DNA from: a virus
Strand: one strand, 5' to 3'
Length of the DNA stretch: 64,000 nt
IMG/VR virus record: IMGVR_UViG_3300020428_001187
Location: 1-64,000 of that record
Below the pieces are notes generated by a model. It did not search any database. It was not told the DNA's origin and saw only the letters and a list, made by a program, of their open reading frames with translations. Shown in pieces: positions 56,811 through 64,000 of this stretch. Each line of letters starts with the position of its first letter. Position 1 is the first letter of the stretch. Both the position numbers and the translations under genes were made by a program.

Positions 56811-59049
56811 TTTTCTCTCGCTTCTTAACTTTGGTATTTAATACAAATTCTTTTTCGTTAATATCTATATTTAAAGTACCGCCATCTTTTAAGTCACCAA
56901 ACAAGAGTTTTTTGGATAAAGGTGTCTTGATGTCTCTATCAATTACACGTTGTAAAGGTCTTGCACCCATCTTAGCATCAAAGCCTTTGTCAACTAGTAA
57001 GTCAATAGCACTATCAGATACAGTAGTTGTAACACCTTTCTCTGTAAGCATATTTTTTAGTTCTAGTAAGAATTTACCAACAATCTTGATCATAGTATTC
57101 TTTTCAAGTTTGTTAAACGTCATTGTTCCGTCTAATCTATTCCTAAATTCAGGTGCAAAGAATTTTTTAAGTTCTTTATCTTCATATTCTTTTTCCATTT
57201 CACCAAAGCCAATAGCATTAGTTTCAGCTTCTTGTGAACCTAAGTTAGTAGTTAGGATTAAAACAATATTTCTACAGTCGGCTGTCTTACCATTAGATCC
57301 TGTAACAAATCCATTGTCCATAATTTGTAGTAATAATGAACTTACATCAGGATGTGACTTTTCTATTTCATCTAATAATAGTACACAGTTAGGATGTTCT
57401 TGTAATTTGGTAATTAACAATCCTGCATTTTCTTCAAAGCCAACATAGCCCGGAGGAGAACCAATTAGTTTTGATACAGAATGTTTCTCTTGGTATTCTG
57501 ACATATCAAATCTAACAAGTTTTACACCAAGTTGTTTGGATAGTTGTCTAGCAGTTTCAGTTTTACCAACACCTGTTGGACCCATAAACACAAACGACCC
57601 AATTGGTTTGTTTTCTGCTTTAAGTCCTGCTTGAGCAACAAGTATCTTATCAACTATTTGATCTACTGCTTTATCTTGACCGTATATTTCGCCTTTTAGA
57701 TTCTTTTCTAAGTTAGCAAGGTTGCTTGATTCTTTTTCTTTAACTGTTTCCTCTGGCAAGTTAACTGCTTTAGAAAGTTCAAACTGTATTTCTTCTTCAG
57801 TAATAACCTTTTCTGCCTTAGGATCTTTCAAATTAAATCTTGAACAAGCACAATCAATCAAATCAATTGCTTTATCAGGAAGTTTCTTATCTGACTGATA
57901 CTTAACACTTAATTTAATTGCACTTTCAATAGCTTCTTCTGTAATAGTTGTCTTATGAAACTCTTCGTAATACTTTTTAATACCTAACAAGATATCTTTT
58001 GTCATCTCTTTGCTAGGCTCGTCTACAGTTACTCTAGCAAATCTACGCATCAATGCTCTATCTTTTTCAAAATACTTTCTATATTCTTCCCAAGTGGTTG
58101 ATGCAACGACTTTAATATTACCTTTGGTTAATACAGGCTTTAACATATTAGCAAGATCGTTGGAACTTTGTCCACCACCTGCACCTGCACCATTCATCAT
58201 ATGTGCTTCATCAATAAACACGATAGTTTTACCACGTTTCTTAAGAGCGGCCATAACTAATTTAAAACGTTCTTCAAAGTCTCCTCTGTATTTAGAACCT
58301 GCTAACATTGATCCAATGTCTAAGTTGTAAACACTATACTCTTTTAGAAACTCTGGTACTGTTTTATTAACGATGTTCCAGGCAAGGCCTTCAGCAATAG
58401 CTGTTTTACCTACACCTGGATCACCTACTAGCAACACGTTATTCTTTGCACGTCTACCTAAGGCAAGTGCAATAGAATCTAATTCGTCTATTCGTCCTAT
58501 AACAGGATCTATTTTTCCTTGATCAACTTCAGCATTAAGATTAGTTGTAAATGAACGTAAAGCTCTAGTAGCCATACCTGCCATTTCTTCATCTTCATAG
58601 TTGTCAGCCATCTCATTGTTAAGATAGTCAGCAAACTTATCCTTATCAATGTTAGTTTTTGCAATATGATAGTATGACCAGCTTTTCTTTTCATTCATAA
58701 TGCTTAAGAAAACATCTGAACAATCAATGTGGCTTCTACCACTAAACAATACTTGAGTAAATGCCCTATTCAACACTCTTTCTACTGCGTGTGTTTTCTT
58801 AGGCTTATACTTTTTAGCTACTGCCGGATCCATCTGAATTTTTTCAGTCTGGGTCTTTAAATAATTTTCAACATTCTTTTTAAGGAACTCTGGATCTGAT
58901 CCATATCCTTCTATAATTTTAGCAAAGGACGACTCGCAAAGCATAGCAAATAATAAATGCTCAAGGGTAACGTACTCATGTTGTAGCTTCTTAGCTACAT
59001 CAACTGCTTTATCAAATACTAACTGTAACTGTTCGCTCGGTTCAACCAT
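56791..59049 (-). CDS. clpA: ClpA-type AAA+ unfoldase
   Basis: The 752 residues follow the ClpA plan. An N-terminal Clp repeat domain spans 1-150. First AAA+ domain: Walker A GDPGVGKT (209-216), Walker B FIDEAH (278-283). Second AAA+ domain: GPTGVGKT (490-497), SPPGYVGFEE (531-540), Walker B LLLDEIEKS (557-565). The loop NAIGFGEMEK (611-620) has IGF at the place of the ClpP-binding IGL/IGF loop, so it could dock to the host ClpP. Typical ClpA has about 758 residues. It starts inside the peptide deformylase end. Confidence 0.92.
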   Translation of the reverse strand: MVEPSEQLQLVFDKAVDVAKKLQHEYVTLEHLLFAMLCESSFAKIIEGYGSDPEFLKKNVENYLKTQTEKIQMDPAVAKKYKPKKTHAVERVLNRAFTQVLFSGRSHIDCSDVFLSIMNEKKSWSYYHIAKTNIDKDKFADYLNNEMADNYEDEEMAGMATRALRSFTTNLNAEVDQGKIDPVIGRIDELDSIALALGRRAKNNVLLVGDPGVGKTAIAEGLAWNIVNKTVPEFLKEYSVYNLDIGSMLAGSKYRGDFEERFKLVMAALKKRGKTIVFIDEAHMMNGAGAGGGQSSNDLANMLKPVLTKGNIKVVASTTWEEYRKYFEKDRALMRRFARVTVDEPSKEMTKDILLGIKKYYEEFHKTTITEEAIESAIKLSVKYQSDKKLPDKAIDLIDCACSRFNLKDPKAEKVITEEEIQFELSKAVNLPEETVKEKESSNLANLEKNLKGEIYGQDKAVDQIVDKILVAQAGLKAENKPIGSFVFMGPTGVGKTETARQLSKQLGVKLVRFDMSEYQEKHSVSKLIGSPPGYVGFEENAGLLITKLQEHPNCVLLLDEIEKSHPDVSSLLLQIMDNGFVTGSNGKTADCRNIVLILTTNLGSQEAETNAIGFGEMEKEYEDKELKKFFAPEFRNRLDGTMTFNKLEKNTMIKIVGKFLLELKNMLTEKGVTTTVSDSAIDLLVDKGFDAKMGARPLQRVIDRDIKTPLSKKLLFGDLKDGGTLNIDINEKEFVLNTKVKKREKIDQKTN

Positions 59050-59581
59050 ATAATTTTGTGTCCTTAACTTGTCTTGTAATCCGTTTCATTAATTTGTTCT
59101 GCTTCTTCTTTGCCATGTCTAATCTCAACTTGCTTACTCTGTCTATGTAGTTGATTCCGTATAGATGATCATATTCATGACCAAAGATTCTTGCATTCCA
59201 ACCTTGTAACTCTATTGTACACTCTTTTCCGCTAGAGTCAAGACACTCTGTTACCAATCCAACTGGTCTTTTAACTTTAAAGTACAATAAAGGAAAACTT
59301 AAACAACCTTCTTCGCCTTCTATCATCTCCTCACTTACCGCAGTAATTTTAGGATTGATAATTGCAAATGGTTTGCCGTCCTCGTAGTCTTTTAAACCTT
59401 CTGGTTTAATAATGAATATCTGTGAATCAAGTTCAACTTGATTAGCCGCTAATCCTACTCCTTGATTCTTGTCCATGATATCAATCATTTCAGATTCAAT
59501 CTTTTTAGCGTCTTGTTTGTCAAAGTCAAAAGGTTTAACCTTTTTCTCTAACCAATCATTTGGGTGATATATCAATTTCAT
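59042..59581 (-). CDS. def: Peptide deformylase
   Basis: The 179 residues have all three motifs: GVGLAANQ (41-48), EGCLS with the metal-binding Cys93 (91-95) and GHEYDH (134-139, HExxH type). It removes the formyl group from new protein N-termini. Phage deformylases are often shorter, but this has close to bacterial length. It lies between DnaJ and ClpA, so the three form a protein-quality cluster. Confidence 0.92.
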   Translation of the reverse strand: MKLIYHPNDWLEKKVKPFDFDKQDAKKIESEMIDIMDKNQGVGLAANQVELDSQIFIIKPEGLKDYEDGKPFAIINPKITAVSEEMIEGEEGCLSFPLLYFKVKRPVGLVTECLDSSGKECTIELQGWNARIFGHEYDHLYGINYIDRVSKLRLDMAKKKQNKLMKRITRQVKDTKLYG

Positions 59582-60422
59582 CTTTTATCTTTGCTAGTTT
59601 CTCTCTTGTTTGTTCATCATTAATCGTTGGCGTTATGCCTAATACCTTAACAAATAAGTTTCCCGTTTGTCCTGATCTTTGATCTGGTAATCCTTGTCCG
59701 CTTATACTAAAAGTTGTGTTGGAGTTTGTGCCTGGTGGAACATTAACACTTAAGGTTCTTCCGTGTAATGTCTCTACTCTTATGTTTGTGCCTAATAACA
59801 AATCGAATACACTTACATTCCTTGTTATATATAAATTTATGCCTTCCACGTCATACTCGGGGTGCCTTTTGACTCTTACTTTAACCATTAAGTTACCTCT
59901 AGGCATATTAGGTACTTGATCACCACCCATTCCTGGATAACGTATTGTATCTCCTGGGCGTACACCCTTTGGTAGTGTGATGTTTACTGTCTGTTGTTTG
60001 CCACTAGGTAATCTAAAATTGGCTATTAGTTCTTTGCCCTTTATAATATCTTCAAGTTCGATATCAGCGGCTATTGTAATGTCTTGATTACGCATTTGTC
60101 TTTGCCTAAAAGGACTATTTGGCTGTGCAAATCCGTCGCCAAAGAATGTAGAAAAGATATCATTCATATCTCCGCCATTGAAATGGAAAGTTGTACCGTT
60201 TTGTGAGAAGCCTTGCTGTTGTGGATCAGTAGTTCCAAACTGATCATACATCTGTCGCTTCTGTGGATCTTTTAATGCCGAGTAGGCTTCGTTTACTTCT
60301 TTGAATTTGGCTTCATCGCCACCTCTGTCAGGGTGGTGTTGCATACTTTGTTTCTTATATGCTTTCTTTAGTTCAGAGTCTGAAGCTGTTTTATCAACAC
60401 CTAGTATATCGTAATAGTCCAT
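59556..60422 (-). CDS. dnaJ: DnaJ/CbpA-type J-domain co-chaperone
   Basis: The 288 residues begin with a J domain (YYDILGVDKTASDSELKKAY, HPD at 30-32), continue with a Gly/Phe-rich linker (about 75-100) and two beta-sandwich domains (FRLPSGKQQTVNITLPKGVR, then RHPEYDVEGINLYITRNVSV). The zinc-finger domain of DnaJ is missing, as in CbpA. It would recruit host DnaK to phage proteins. The start lies exactly 5 nt after GATAAGTA, with no Shine-Dalgarno. Confidence 0.88.
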   Translation of the reverse strand: MDYYDILGVDKTASDSELKKAYKKQSMQHHPDRGGDEAKFKEVNEAYSALKDPQKRQMYDQFGTTDPQQQGFSQNGTTFHFNGGDMNDIFSTFFGDGFAQPNSPFRQRQMRNQDITIAADIELEDIIKGKELIANFRLPSGKQQTVNITLPKGVRPGDTIRYPGMGGDQVPNMPRGNLMVKVRVKRHPEYDVEGINLYITRNVSVFDLLLGTNIRVETLHGRTLSVNVPPGTNSNTTFSISGQGLPDQRSGQTGNLFVKVLGITPTINDEQTREKLAKIKDEIDISPK

Positions 60423-60427
60423 ACTAT

Positions 60428-60435
60428 TACTTATC
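60428..60435 (-). promoter_or_regulatory. Late-type octamer GATAAGTA, 5 nt before ATG
   Basis: GATAAGTA-ATAGT-ATG on the - strand before dnaJ. Two mismatches to TATAAATA, but the same spacing as four other sites. Confidence 0.35.
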
Positions 60436-60445
60436 GGTGCTTATG

Positions 60446-60784
60446 TTACTTTTTACCTGATCGTGAACCCGTATATAGTCCAAACCAAGCCGCACCAGCA
60501 CCTACTACAATGCTAACCAAACCTGATTGTTCCATTGTTGGTCCTGGTAAAGCCATGTACCATATTACCACTTTATATAATAAAAATATATAAGTTGTAA
60601 TAAAGATACGTGGAAATATTCTCCAACTATCTACTGCTTTCGCAAGATCGATAAGTCCTTGATACTTGTTTTTTGAACTGTCAACAACATTAGTATCAAC
60701 TTCTAATTCTATATTCACTTTTTTCGTAGTGTCTGCCACAGGCTTTGCCCCCTTCTTATCTACAATTTTATTTTCTTTTTCCAT
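60446..60784 (-). CDS. Membrane protein, holin candidate
   Basis: The 112 residues have a polar N-terminus (about 1-45) and two hydrophobic segments, IFITTYIFLLYKVVIWYMAL and GLVSIVVGAGAAWFGLYTG. Size, two-segment topology and location in a region with spanins and endolysin fit a holin. It overlaps the MscS-like gene by 17 bp. The holin role is inference. Confidence 0.55.
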   Translation of the reverse strand: MEKENKIVDKKGAKPVADTTKKVNIELEVDTNVVDSSKNKYQGLIDLAKAVDSWRIFPRIFITTYIFLLYKVVIWYMALPGPTMEQSGLVSIVVGAGAAWFGLYTGSRSGKK

Positions 60785-61202
60785 TTTTTAATTCTTTTAT
60801 ATGTATTTCGTTTTCTTTTATTCTTTGTGTTTGTGCCTTGTCGATCATCTCTTGTAGTCTTCGCCCTTTTTCTGCTTTGCTGTCTAAGTGTAAATCTTTG
60901 TTTATAATCTTTTCAAGTTTATGAAATTTTAATCTATCATTTGGTATAAATTGCCATACATAACCTTTGTCTTTATAAACACCAAACACACTTTCACGTA
61001 ATCCTATCTTAACAATAATTGCATCATGGTCATCTAATATGATATGATCGCCTTCATTGAATGCTGAATTCATCTTAAACTTTAATCCACTCATCAAATT
61101 AACTGCGAAGTCTTTGAACCAGAAAACTGCTGACAGCGATATTAAAATAGCTATCCAGGGAGCAAGTACATCTGCGAGATCTAGTCCTAATTGGTCAAAC
61201 AT
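60768..61202 (-). CDS. MscS-domain-like membrane protein
   Basis: The 144 residues have one N-terminal transmembrane segment (VLAPWIAILISLSAVFWF) and then MNSAFNEGDHIILDDHDAII and VWQFIPNDRLKFHKLEKI, which resemble the beta domain of MscS-type mechanosensitive channels (FxxGDxI and iPN blocks). A charged C-terminal tail follows. Real MscS has about 286 residues with three helices, so this is a reduced form. It may affect envelope tension during lysis, which is speculative. Confidence 0.6.
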   Translation of the reverse strand: MFDQLGLDLADVLAPWIAILISLSAVFWFKDFAVNLMSGLKFKMNSAFNEGDHIILDDHDAIIVKIGLRESVFGVYKDKGYVWQFIPNDRLKFHKLEKIINKDLHLDSKAEKGRRLQEMIDKAQTQRIKENEIHIKELKNGKRK

Positions 61203-61203
61203 T

Positions 61204-61449
61204 TTACTTCTTCTCTAATGCTTTCAATCTCTTTTCCATGACTTCAAGTTTTGCTTTGAGAGATGGAAACTTTGCCATTTGCTTTTCTTCATCAGTCAGA
61301 ATTTTTACATTGTAACGTTCTGCCGCCCAGTTATATAATGAATCTATTTTATTGTAAAACCAAACGCCTGCTTTAGTTTTTTTAAACCAAGTAGACGAAG
61401 CATTACCAATAATCGAACCTGCTATTGCTTTAATTAAGAAAAACCACAT
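61204..61449 (-). CDS. Small membrane-anchored coiled-coil protein
   Basis: The 81 residues have an N-terminal hydrophobic stretch (MWFFLIKAIAGSIIGNA) and a helical C-terminus (KAKLEVMEKRLKALEKK). AAAGGA precedes the ATG, with AATAAATA upstream, so it is a late gene in the lysis region. No family known. Confidence 0.6.
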   Translation of the reverse strand: MWFFLIKAIAGSIIGNASSTWFKKTKAGVWFYNKIDSLYNWAAERYNVKILTDEEKQMAKFPSLKAKLEVMEKRLKALEKK

Positions 61450-61471
61450 ATAATATCCTTTGTTATATGTG

Positions 61472-61479
61472 TATTTATT
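61472..61479 (-). promoter_or_regulatory. Late-type promoter octamer AATAAATA
   Basis: One mismatch to TATAAATA on the - strand, 22 nt before ATG 61449, with AAAGGA in the leader. Confidence 0.45.
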
Positions 61480-61491
61480 AAAAAGAGGGGG

Positions 61492-61881
61492 TTATTTTTT
61501 GCCGGGTTTCTTGTCAGTACCTTCGTAGTACTCTTTGTAAGACTTGATTATTTCGTCTTGCTGTAGCATATATGCACGTATTTGTGCGAAGTTTTTAGCT
61601 AGAGCTTCGTATCCTTCGTCAGTTAAGCCAAATAACACAGGATCTACTCCACCTGCTTTCAGCTTTTCAAACACTTCATCAGCATTATCAGAAGTAATAA
61701 TAGTCCATTTAAGTTCTTCTAACTTAGGTGTTAGAGGAGCAGGAAGCTCAAGAGGTTGTCTTTCGACTTCTGTCTTAAAAACGTCTAGTTGTCTAACACT
61801 ACTACATCCACTAATAAGGAACGTACTTAGGATTAGCAATACTAGGACACTCTGAGTTGATTTCAGACTTTTTAGTAGCAT
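61492..61881 (-). CDS. Outer-membrane lipoprotein, o-spanin candidate
   Basis: The 129 residues have a signal with lipobox LISGC (about 22-26), so the mature protein would be lipidated. A charged periplasmic region of about 100 residues follows. Its gene overlaps the 3' end of the inner-membrane spanin candidate by 71 bp in another frame, the classic Rz/Rz1 arrangement. GGAG precedes the start. It would fuse outer and inner membrane at lysis. Confidence 0.7.
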   Translation of the reverse strand: MLLKSLKSTQSVLVLLILSTFLISGCSSVRQLDVFKTEVERQPLELPAPLTPKLEELKWTIITSDNADEVFEKLKAGGVDPVLFGLTDEGYEALAKNFAQIRAYMLQQDEIIKSYKEYYEGTDKKPGKK

Positions 61882-62296
61882 TTTTCTCTTTCTCCGTTAG
61901 CGGACTTCCCATGGCAATTTCATTACATCTATTGCCTTCGGAACTTCCTTTATTAATTATTCGTTCAACGGAACCTGGTCTTTCATTTGCGAGTGAACCA
62001 ATATCACGCACTTCACCTTTTCCGTTTATTTTATTGAATTTCTTGTCTAAGTTTGCAAATTCTTTTTTAAGATCATCATGTTGCTTTTGCAAGTTTGCTT
62101 TGATGTTAGCCTGTGCTTCAAAATCTGCTTTCATCTGTGTAATAACAGCTTTTTGATCTTCAACACTCTGCTCTAACTTGGCATTATTAGCTTCTGATGT
62201 AGCCAAGTCTGCTTTTAGATTCTTTACATATATAAAGCCTCCACCTGCACCTGCTAACATTACTACTACTAATGCAATCTTTATAGAACTAAACAC
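61811..62296 (-). CDS. Inner-membrane spanin candidate (Rz-like)
   Basis: The 161 residues have one N-terminal transmembrane segment (IKIALVVVMLAGAGGGFIYV) and a long coiled coil (about 27-90, AKLEQSVEDQKAVITQMKAD). The polar end has two cysteines. This is the topology of an i-spanin. The GTG start follows TGGAGAGC, and the gene overlaps the lipoprotein gene. Partner of the o-spanin candidate. Confidence 0.7.
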   Translation of the reverse strand: MFSSIKIALVVVMLAGAGGGFIYVKNLKADLATSEANNAKLEQSVEDQKAVITQMKADFEAQANIKANLQKQHDDLKKEFANLDKKFNKINGKGEVRDIGSLANERPGSVERIINKGSSEGNRCNEIAMGSPLTEKEKNATKKSEINSECPSIANPKYVPY

Positions 62297-62513
62297 TTTT
62301 GCTCTCCACTAGTTTGATAAAGTCGCCAACAGTTACTACTTCAGCTTCTTCTTGCTCAGAAATTTTTACACCTGTTGCATTTTGTATTGCAATGGTCATC
62401 TCAACGATATCAAAGTCGTCAGCATTTAAGTCATCTACTAAAGATGCACCTGGTACGACCTTAGACGCATCAATGCCTAAGTGTTCTGCTATTGCTTTAA
62501 CTACTTTTTCCAT
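62289..62513 (-). CDS. Acyl-carrier-protein-like protein without attachment serine
   Basis: The 74 residues match ACP in length and layout (VVKAIAEHLGIDASKV, GASLVDDLNADDFDIVEMTI). In real ACPs the sequence GADSLDxVE carries the phosphopantetheine serine. Here the aligned stretch is NADDFDIVE, with Asp33 in place of that serine. It therefore cannot be loaded in the usual way and may be a mimic of an ACP binding partner. GAGG precedes the start. It sits in the lysis region. Confidence 0.75.
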   Translation of the reverse strand: MEKVVKAIAEHLGIDASKVVPGASLVDDLNADDFDIVEMTIAIQNATGVKISEQEEAEVVTVGDFIKLVESKSV

Positions 62514-62643
62514 CTTTTTCCTCTTCTAAGTAACGTGGATTTTCACAGACAACTATTTCAATTGGTCTGTTATCTCCATCTTTAAACTCTTCGATTAATC
62601 TGCCTTCGTGCTGTCTTCCGCAGTTTTGGCAATAACCGATCAT
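62497..62643 (-). CDS. Small Cys-containing protein
   Basis: The 48 residues begin MIGYCQNCGRQHEGRLIEEF with a CxxC pair and a further Cys (VVCENP), possibly one half of a zinc ribbon. ATG 62643 overlaps the endolysin stop (ATGA), so the longer in-frame start at 62691 is not used. It has no other recognised feature. Confidence 0.5.
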   Translation of the reverse strand: MIGYCQNCGRQHEGRLIEEFKDGDNRPIEIVVCENPRYLEEEKDGKSS

Positions 62644-63149
62644 ATCATTGTTTTTGCTAAATCTGTTGTCTCGTTGACACGTCTTGTCCAACCCTTACCA
62701 AACGTTGCAAAGGTACTTAATTGTTCATAGTAACTTTGTCTGGCCTGTTGGAAACCCTCAATACTTTGCTCAATGCCATTTGCCTCAACATACTCAGCAA
62801 CCTTCTTTAATGTATTAGGACCAATCCCACCGTCAACTGTTGTACCTATCATTCTTTGTAAGTACTTTGCTGAACGTCCTGGACCTGCGTTAACACCGAA
62901 GTCGAATACACATAAGTCTAATCCACCTGGTAAGTCATCGCCTTTTACTTTATCCCAATAATTCTTTTTATAAATTGGAGCAACATCTTCGACTAATAAG
63001 TCTTTCATGTCTTTTGTTCCGCCCCATTCTTCGTAAACTCTTTTTGTAACACCTAAGTTAGTTTCACCACCTGGATCTTTTGGGTGGTTTACATATCCAC
63101 CTTCGTGGTGTAGAATAGTTTCTAAACATTTATCGTAATTTGATTGCAT
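62640..63149 (-). CDS. Endolysin, GH108-type muramidase
   Basis: The 169 residues begin CLETILHHEGGYVNHPKDPG with the catalytic Glu16, then ETNLGVTKRVYEEW, and have an LDLCVFDFGVNAGPGRSAKY block and a peptidoglycan-binding-like C-terminus (TTVDGGIGPNTLKKV). This fits the GH108 family, which cleaves the glycan strand of peptidoglycan. There is no signal peptide, so a holin is needed. AAGGAATT precedes the ATG. Confidence 0.85.
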   Translation of the reverse strand: MQSNYDKCLETILHHEGGYVNHPKDPGGETNLGVTKRVYEEWGGTKDMKDLLVEDVAPIYKKNYWDKVKGDDLPGGLDLCVFDFGVNAGPGRSAKYLQRMIGTTVDGGIGPNTLKKVAEYVEANGIEQSIEGFQQARQSYYEQLSTFATFGKGWTRRVNETTDLAKTMI

Positions 63150-63151
63150 AA

Positions 63152-63865
63152 TTAATTCCTTGTAGTAACGACTGTGTATCCGTTATTGGAGATCATAATC
63201 TTATCTCCATACTTTTCAATATCATAATCGCCTAAGTATTTAGTAAGGTAAATTGTCTCAGCCCAAGAATTGATATTGTATGATTCTGTAACTGCTTTAT
63301 CCATTTCATCAGTTTTACCAAAATCTTCAACCTTTAGTGTTAATGGATCAGCATATATCTTTTTAAAAGTAATATGATCTTGTAACATCTCAATACTATC
63401 TAAGTAACTTTTATTAAAAAAGTTCTTATAGTTTTCCATATTGTTTTCGTTTACTTTAATATCATAAGCATCATTGTCTAAAGGTACTGTTTCTGCAATA
63501 GCTTCTGGACTACAATCATTGCTTTTAAAACTTTTGTAATATCTAAATCTCATTCCGTCTAGCTCGGATAACTTTTGTACACCATCAACAATCTCGTGTA
63601 TCTGTTTAGGCACATCTTTGTTACGTTCCATCTCAACAAATACTTTATAAGTTCCGTCTGCTTGTTCACCTGATGTAGTGTCAGCATCTAAAATAAAACT
63701 ATAACCTTTTTCTAAAAAATTTTCTAGGTCTTTTGCTGATTCTCTTGTTCTAGCTGAAAAGCTCAATACAACGATATTCTTATCATCGCCCATCTTAGAT
63801 TTAAATGAATCTATTTCAAATATATCGTAAACTAATGACCTAAGGTCGCCTTTGTTTAGTCCCAT
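63152..63865 (-). CDS. Conserved marine phage protein, virion candidate
   Basis: The 237 residues begin MGLNKGDLRSLVYDIFEIDS and contain VLSFSARTRESAKDLENFLE, a strand/helix start, and VEMERNKDVPKQIHEIVDGV. I recall relatives in marine T4-like phages, and the location beside the late lysis genes suggests a structural role. The start overlaps the preceding TAA (TAATG). Confidence 0.6.
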   Translation of the reverse strand: MGLNKGDLRSLVYDIFEIDSFKSKMGDDKNIVVLSFSARTRESAKDLENFLEKGYSFILDADTTSGEQADGTYKVFVEMERNKDVPKQIHEIVDGVQKLSELDGMRFRYYKSFKSNDCSPEAIAETVPLDNDAYDIKVNENNMENYKNFFNKSYLDSIEMLQDHITFKKIYADPLTLKVEDFGKTDEMDKAVTESYNINSWAETIYLTKYLGDYDIEKYGDKIMISNNGYTVVTTRN

Positions 63866-64000
63866 TATACTGCTCCACCTTCTGCATTAACTTCTGCATC
63901 TTGTGGAACGTCATCTACTGCTGGTTGCGTTGATGCAGTAGCAGGTTCTTTAACAAAATCTAGTTGCTCTTTGTATCCACTGTAAATGTTAAGTATTAGG
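63865..64000 (-). CDS. C-terminal fragment of a protein (5' end outside window)
   Basis: An open frame reaches the window edge and ends at TAA 63865-63867, overlapping the next ATG. The visible 44 residues include LNIYSGYKEQLDFVKEP and an Ala/Pro/Asp-rich tail (TASTQPAVDDVPQDAEVNAE). Family cannot be given. Confidence 0.6.
   Translation of the reverse strand, partial: LILNIYSGYKEQLDFVKEPATASTQPAVDDVPQDAEVNAEGGAV

Noticed and set aside
58010-58330. Open frame on the + strand opposite clpA
   Set aside because: Falls within the highly conserved first AAA+ domain; no promoter or ribosome-binding site.
1-64000. tRNA genes, CRISPR arrays, insertion sequences, integrase or attachment sites
   Set aside because: I looked through the gaps between genes and saw no cloverleaf-like, repeat-spacer or transposase patterns; nearly all bases are in overlapping genes. 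Weak tRNA candidates could still be missed without a covariance search.

Overview
The window looks like part of the genome of a large, lytic, marine T4-like myovirus. The DNA is AT-rich and packed with genes, most of which overlap or abut. The T4-type replication core is present: family B DNA polymerase, sliding clamp, 5'-3' exonuclease/RNase H, a DEDD 3'-5' exonuclease and a DsbA-like protein. Many small conserved proteins resemble those I know from marine cyanophages and pelagiphages. Late-promoter-like octamers (TATAAATA and variants) sit upstream of structural and lysis genes. There are no photosynthesis genes, no integrase and no tRNA that I can see, so the host cannot be fixed from this window. 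It could be SAR11-like, another alphaproteobacterium or a cyanobacterium.

Region A (1-21.2 kb) is an accessory metabolic island. Operons of overlapping genes lie on the + strand (1-7.6 kb and 13.6-20.1 kb) and the - strand (7.6-13.5 kb and 20.0-21.2 kb). They encode seven radical SAM enzymes (most with SPASM/twitch-type cysteines), six 2-oxoglutarate/Fe(II) oxygenases of the Asp/Asn-hydroxylase type, a hydroxymethylbilane synthase (HemC), a shortened nucleotide-sugar dehydrogenase, a methyltransferase and two Rossmann/SDR-like proteins. They also encode a tryptophan-halogenase-like flavoprotein, a minimal adenylation enzyme, a GNAT, a phosphotransferase-like protein and two repeat proteins that look like beta-propellers. 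Together this resembles a tailoring pathway whose substrate is unknown. It is the best candidate here for an undescribed system.

Region B (21.3-31 kb) holds a tail-fibre-like protein, structural or assembly candidates, a MoxR-type AAA+ ATPase with a DUF2201/VWA metallopeptidase-like partner, RNase H and QueE. Region C (31-44 kb) combines folE, a QueD-like protein, QueE (from region B) and a DpdA/TGT-like transglycosylase, which points to 7-deazaguanine modification of the phage DNA. It also has an MBD4-like DNA glycosylase, a phosphoribosyltransferase, a GT-B-type glycosyltransferase, more oxygenases and the sliding clamp. Region D (44-49 kb) carries the exonuclease, DNA polymerase and early small genes.

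Region E (49-56.8 kb) encodes virion-associated proteins. Several have short N-terminal tags followed by T4 gp21-like cleavage sites, including a 651-residue protein with ParB-like and HAD domains. Region F (56.8-64 kb) has a ClpA-type unfoldase, peptide deformylase, DnaJ, and a lysis cassette with a holin candidate, an MscS-like protein, an overlapping spanin pair, an acyl-carrier-like protein lacking the attachment serine, and a GH108 endolysin.

Two promoter systems stand out. Early-type promoters are near-perfect sigma-70 matches (TTGACA, mostly 17 bp, TATAAT) in front of folE, the polymerase, the clamp, RNase H and others. Late-type octamers occur in two layouts: with a Shine-Dalgarno leader, or exactly 5 nt before the start codon, which predicts leaderless mRNAs.
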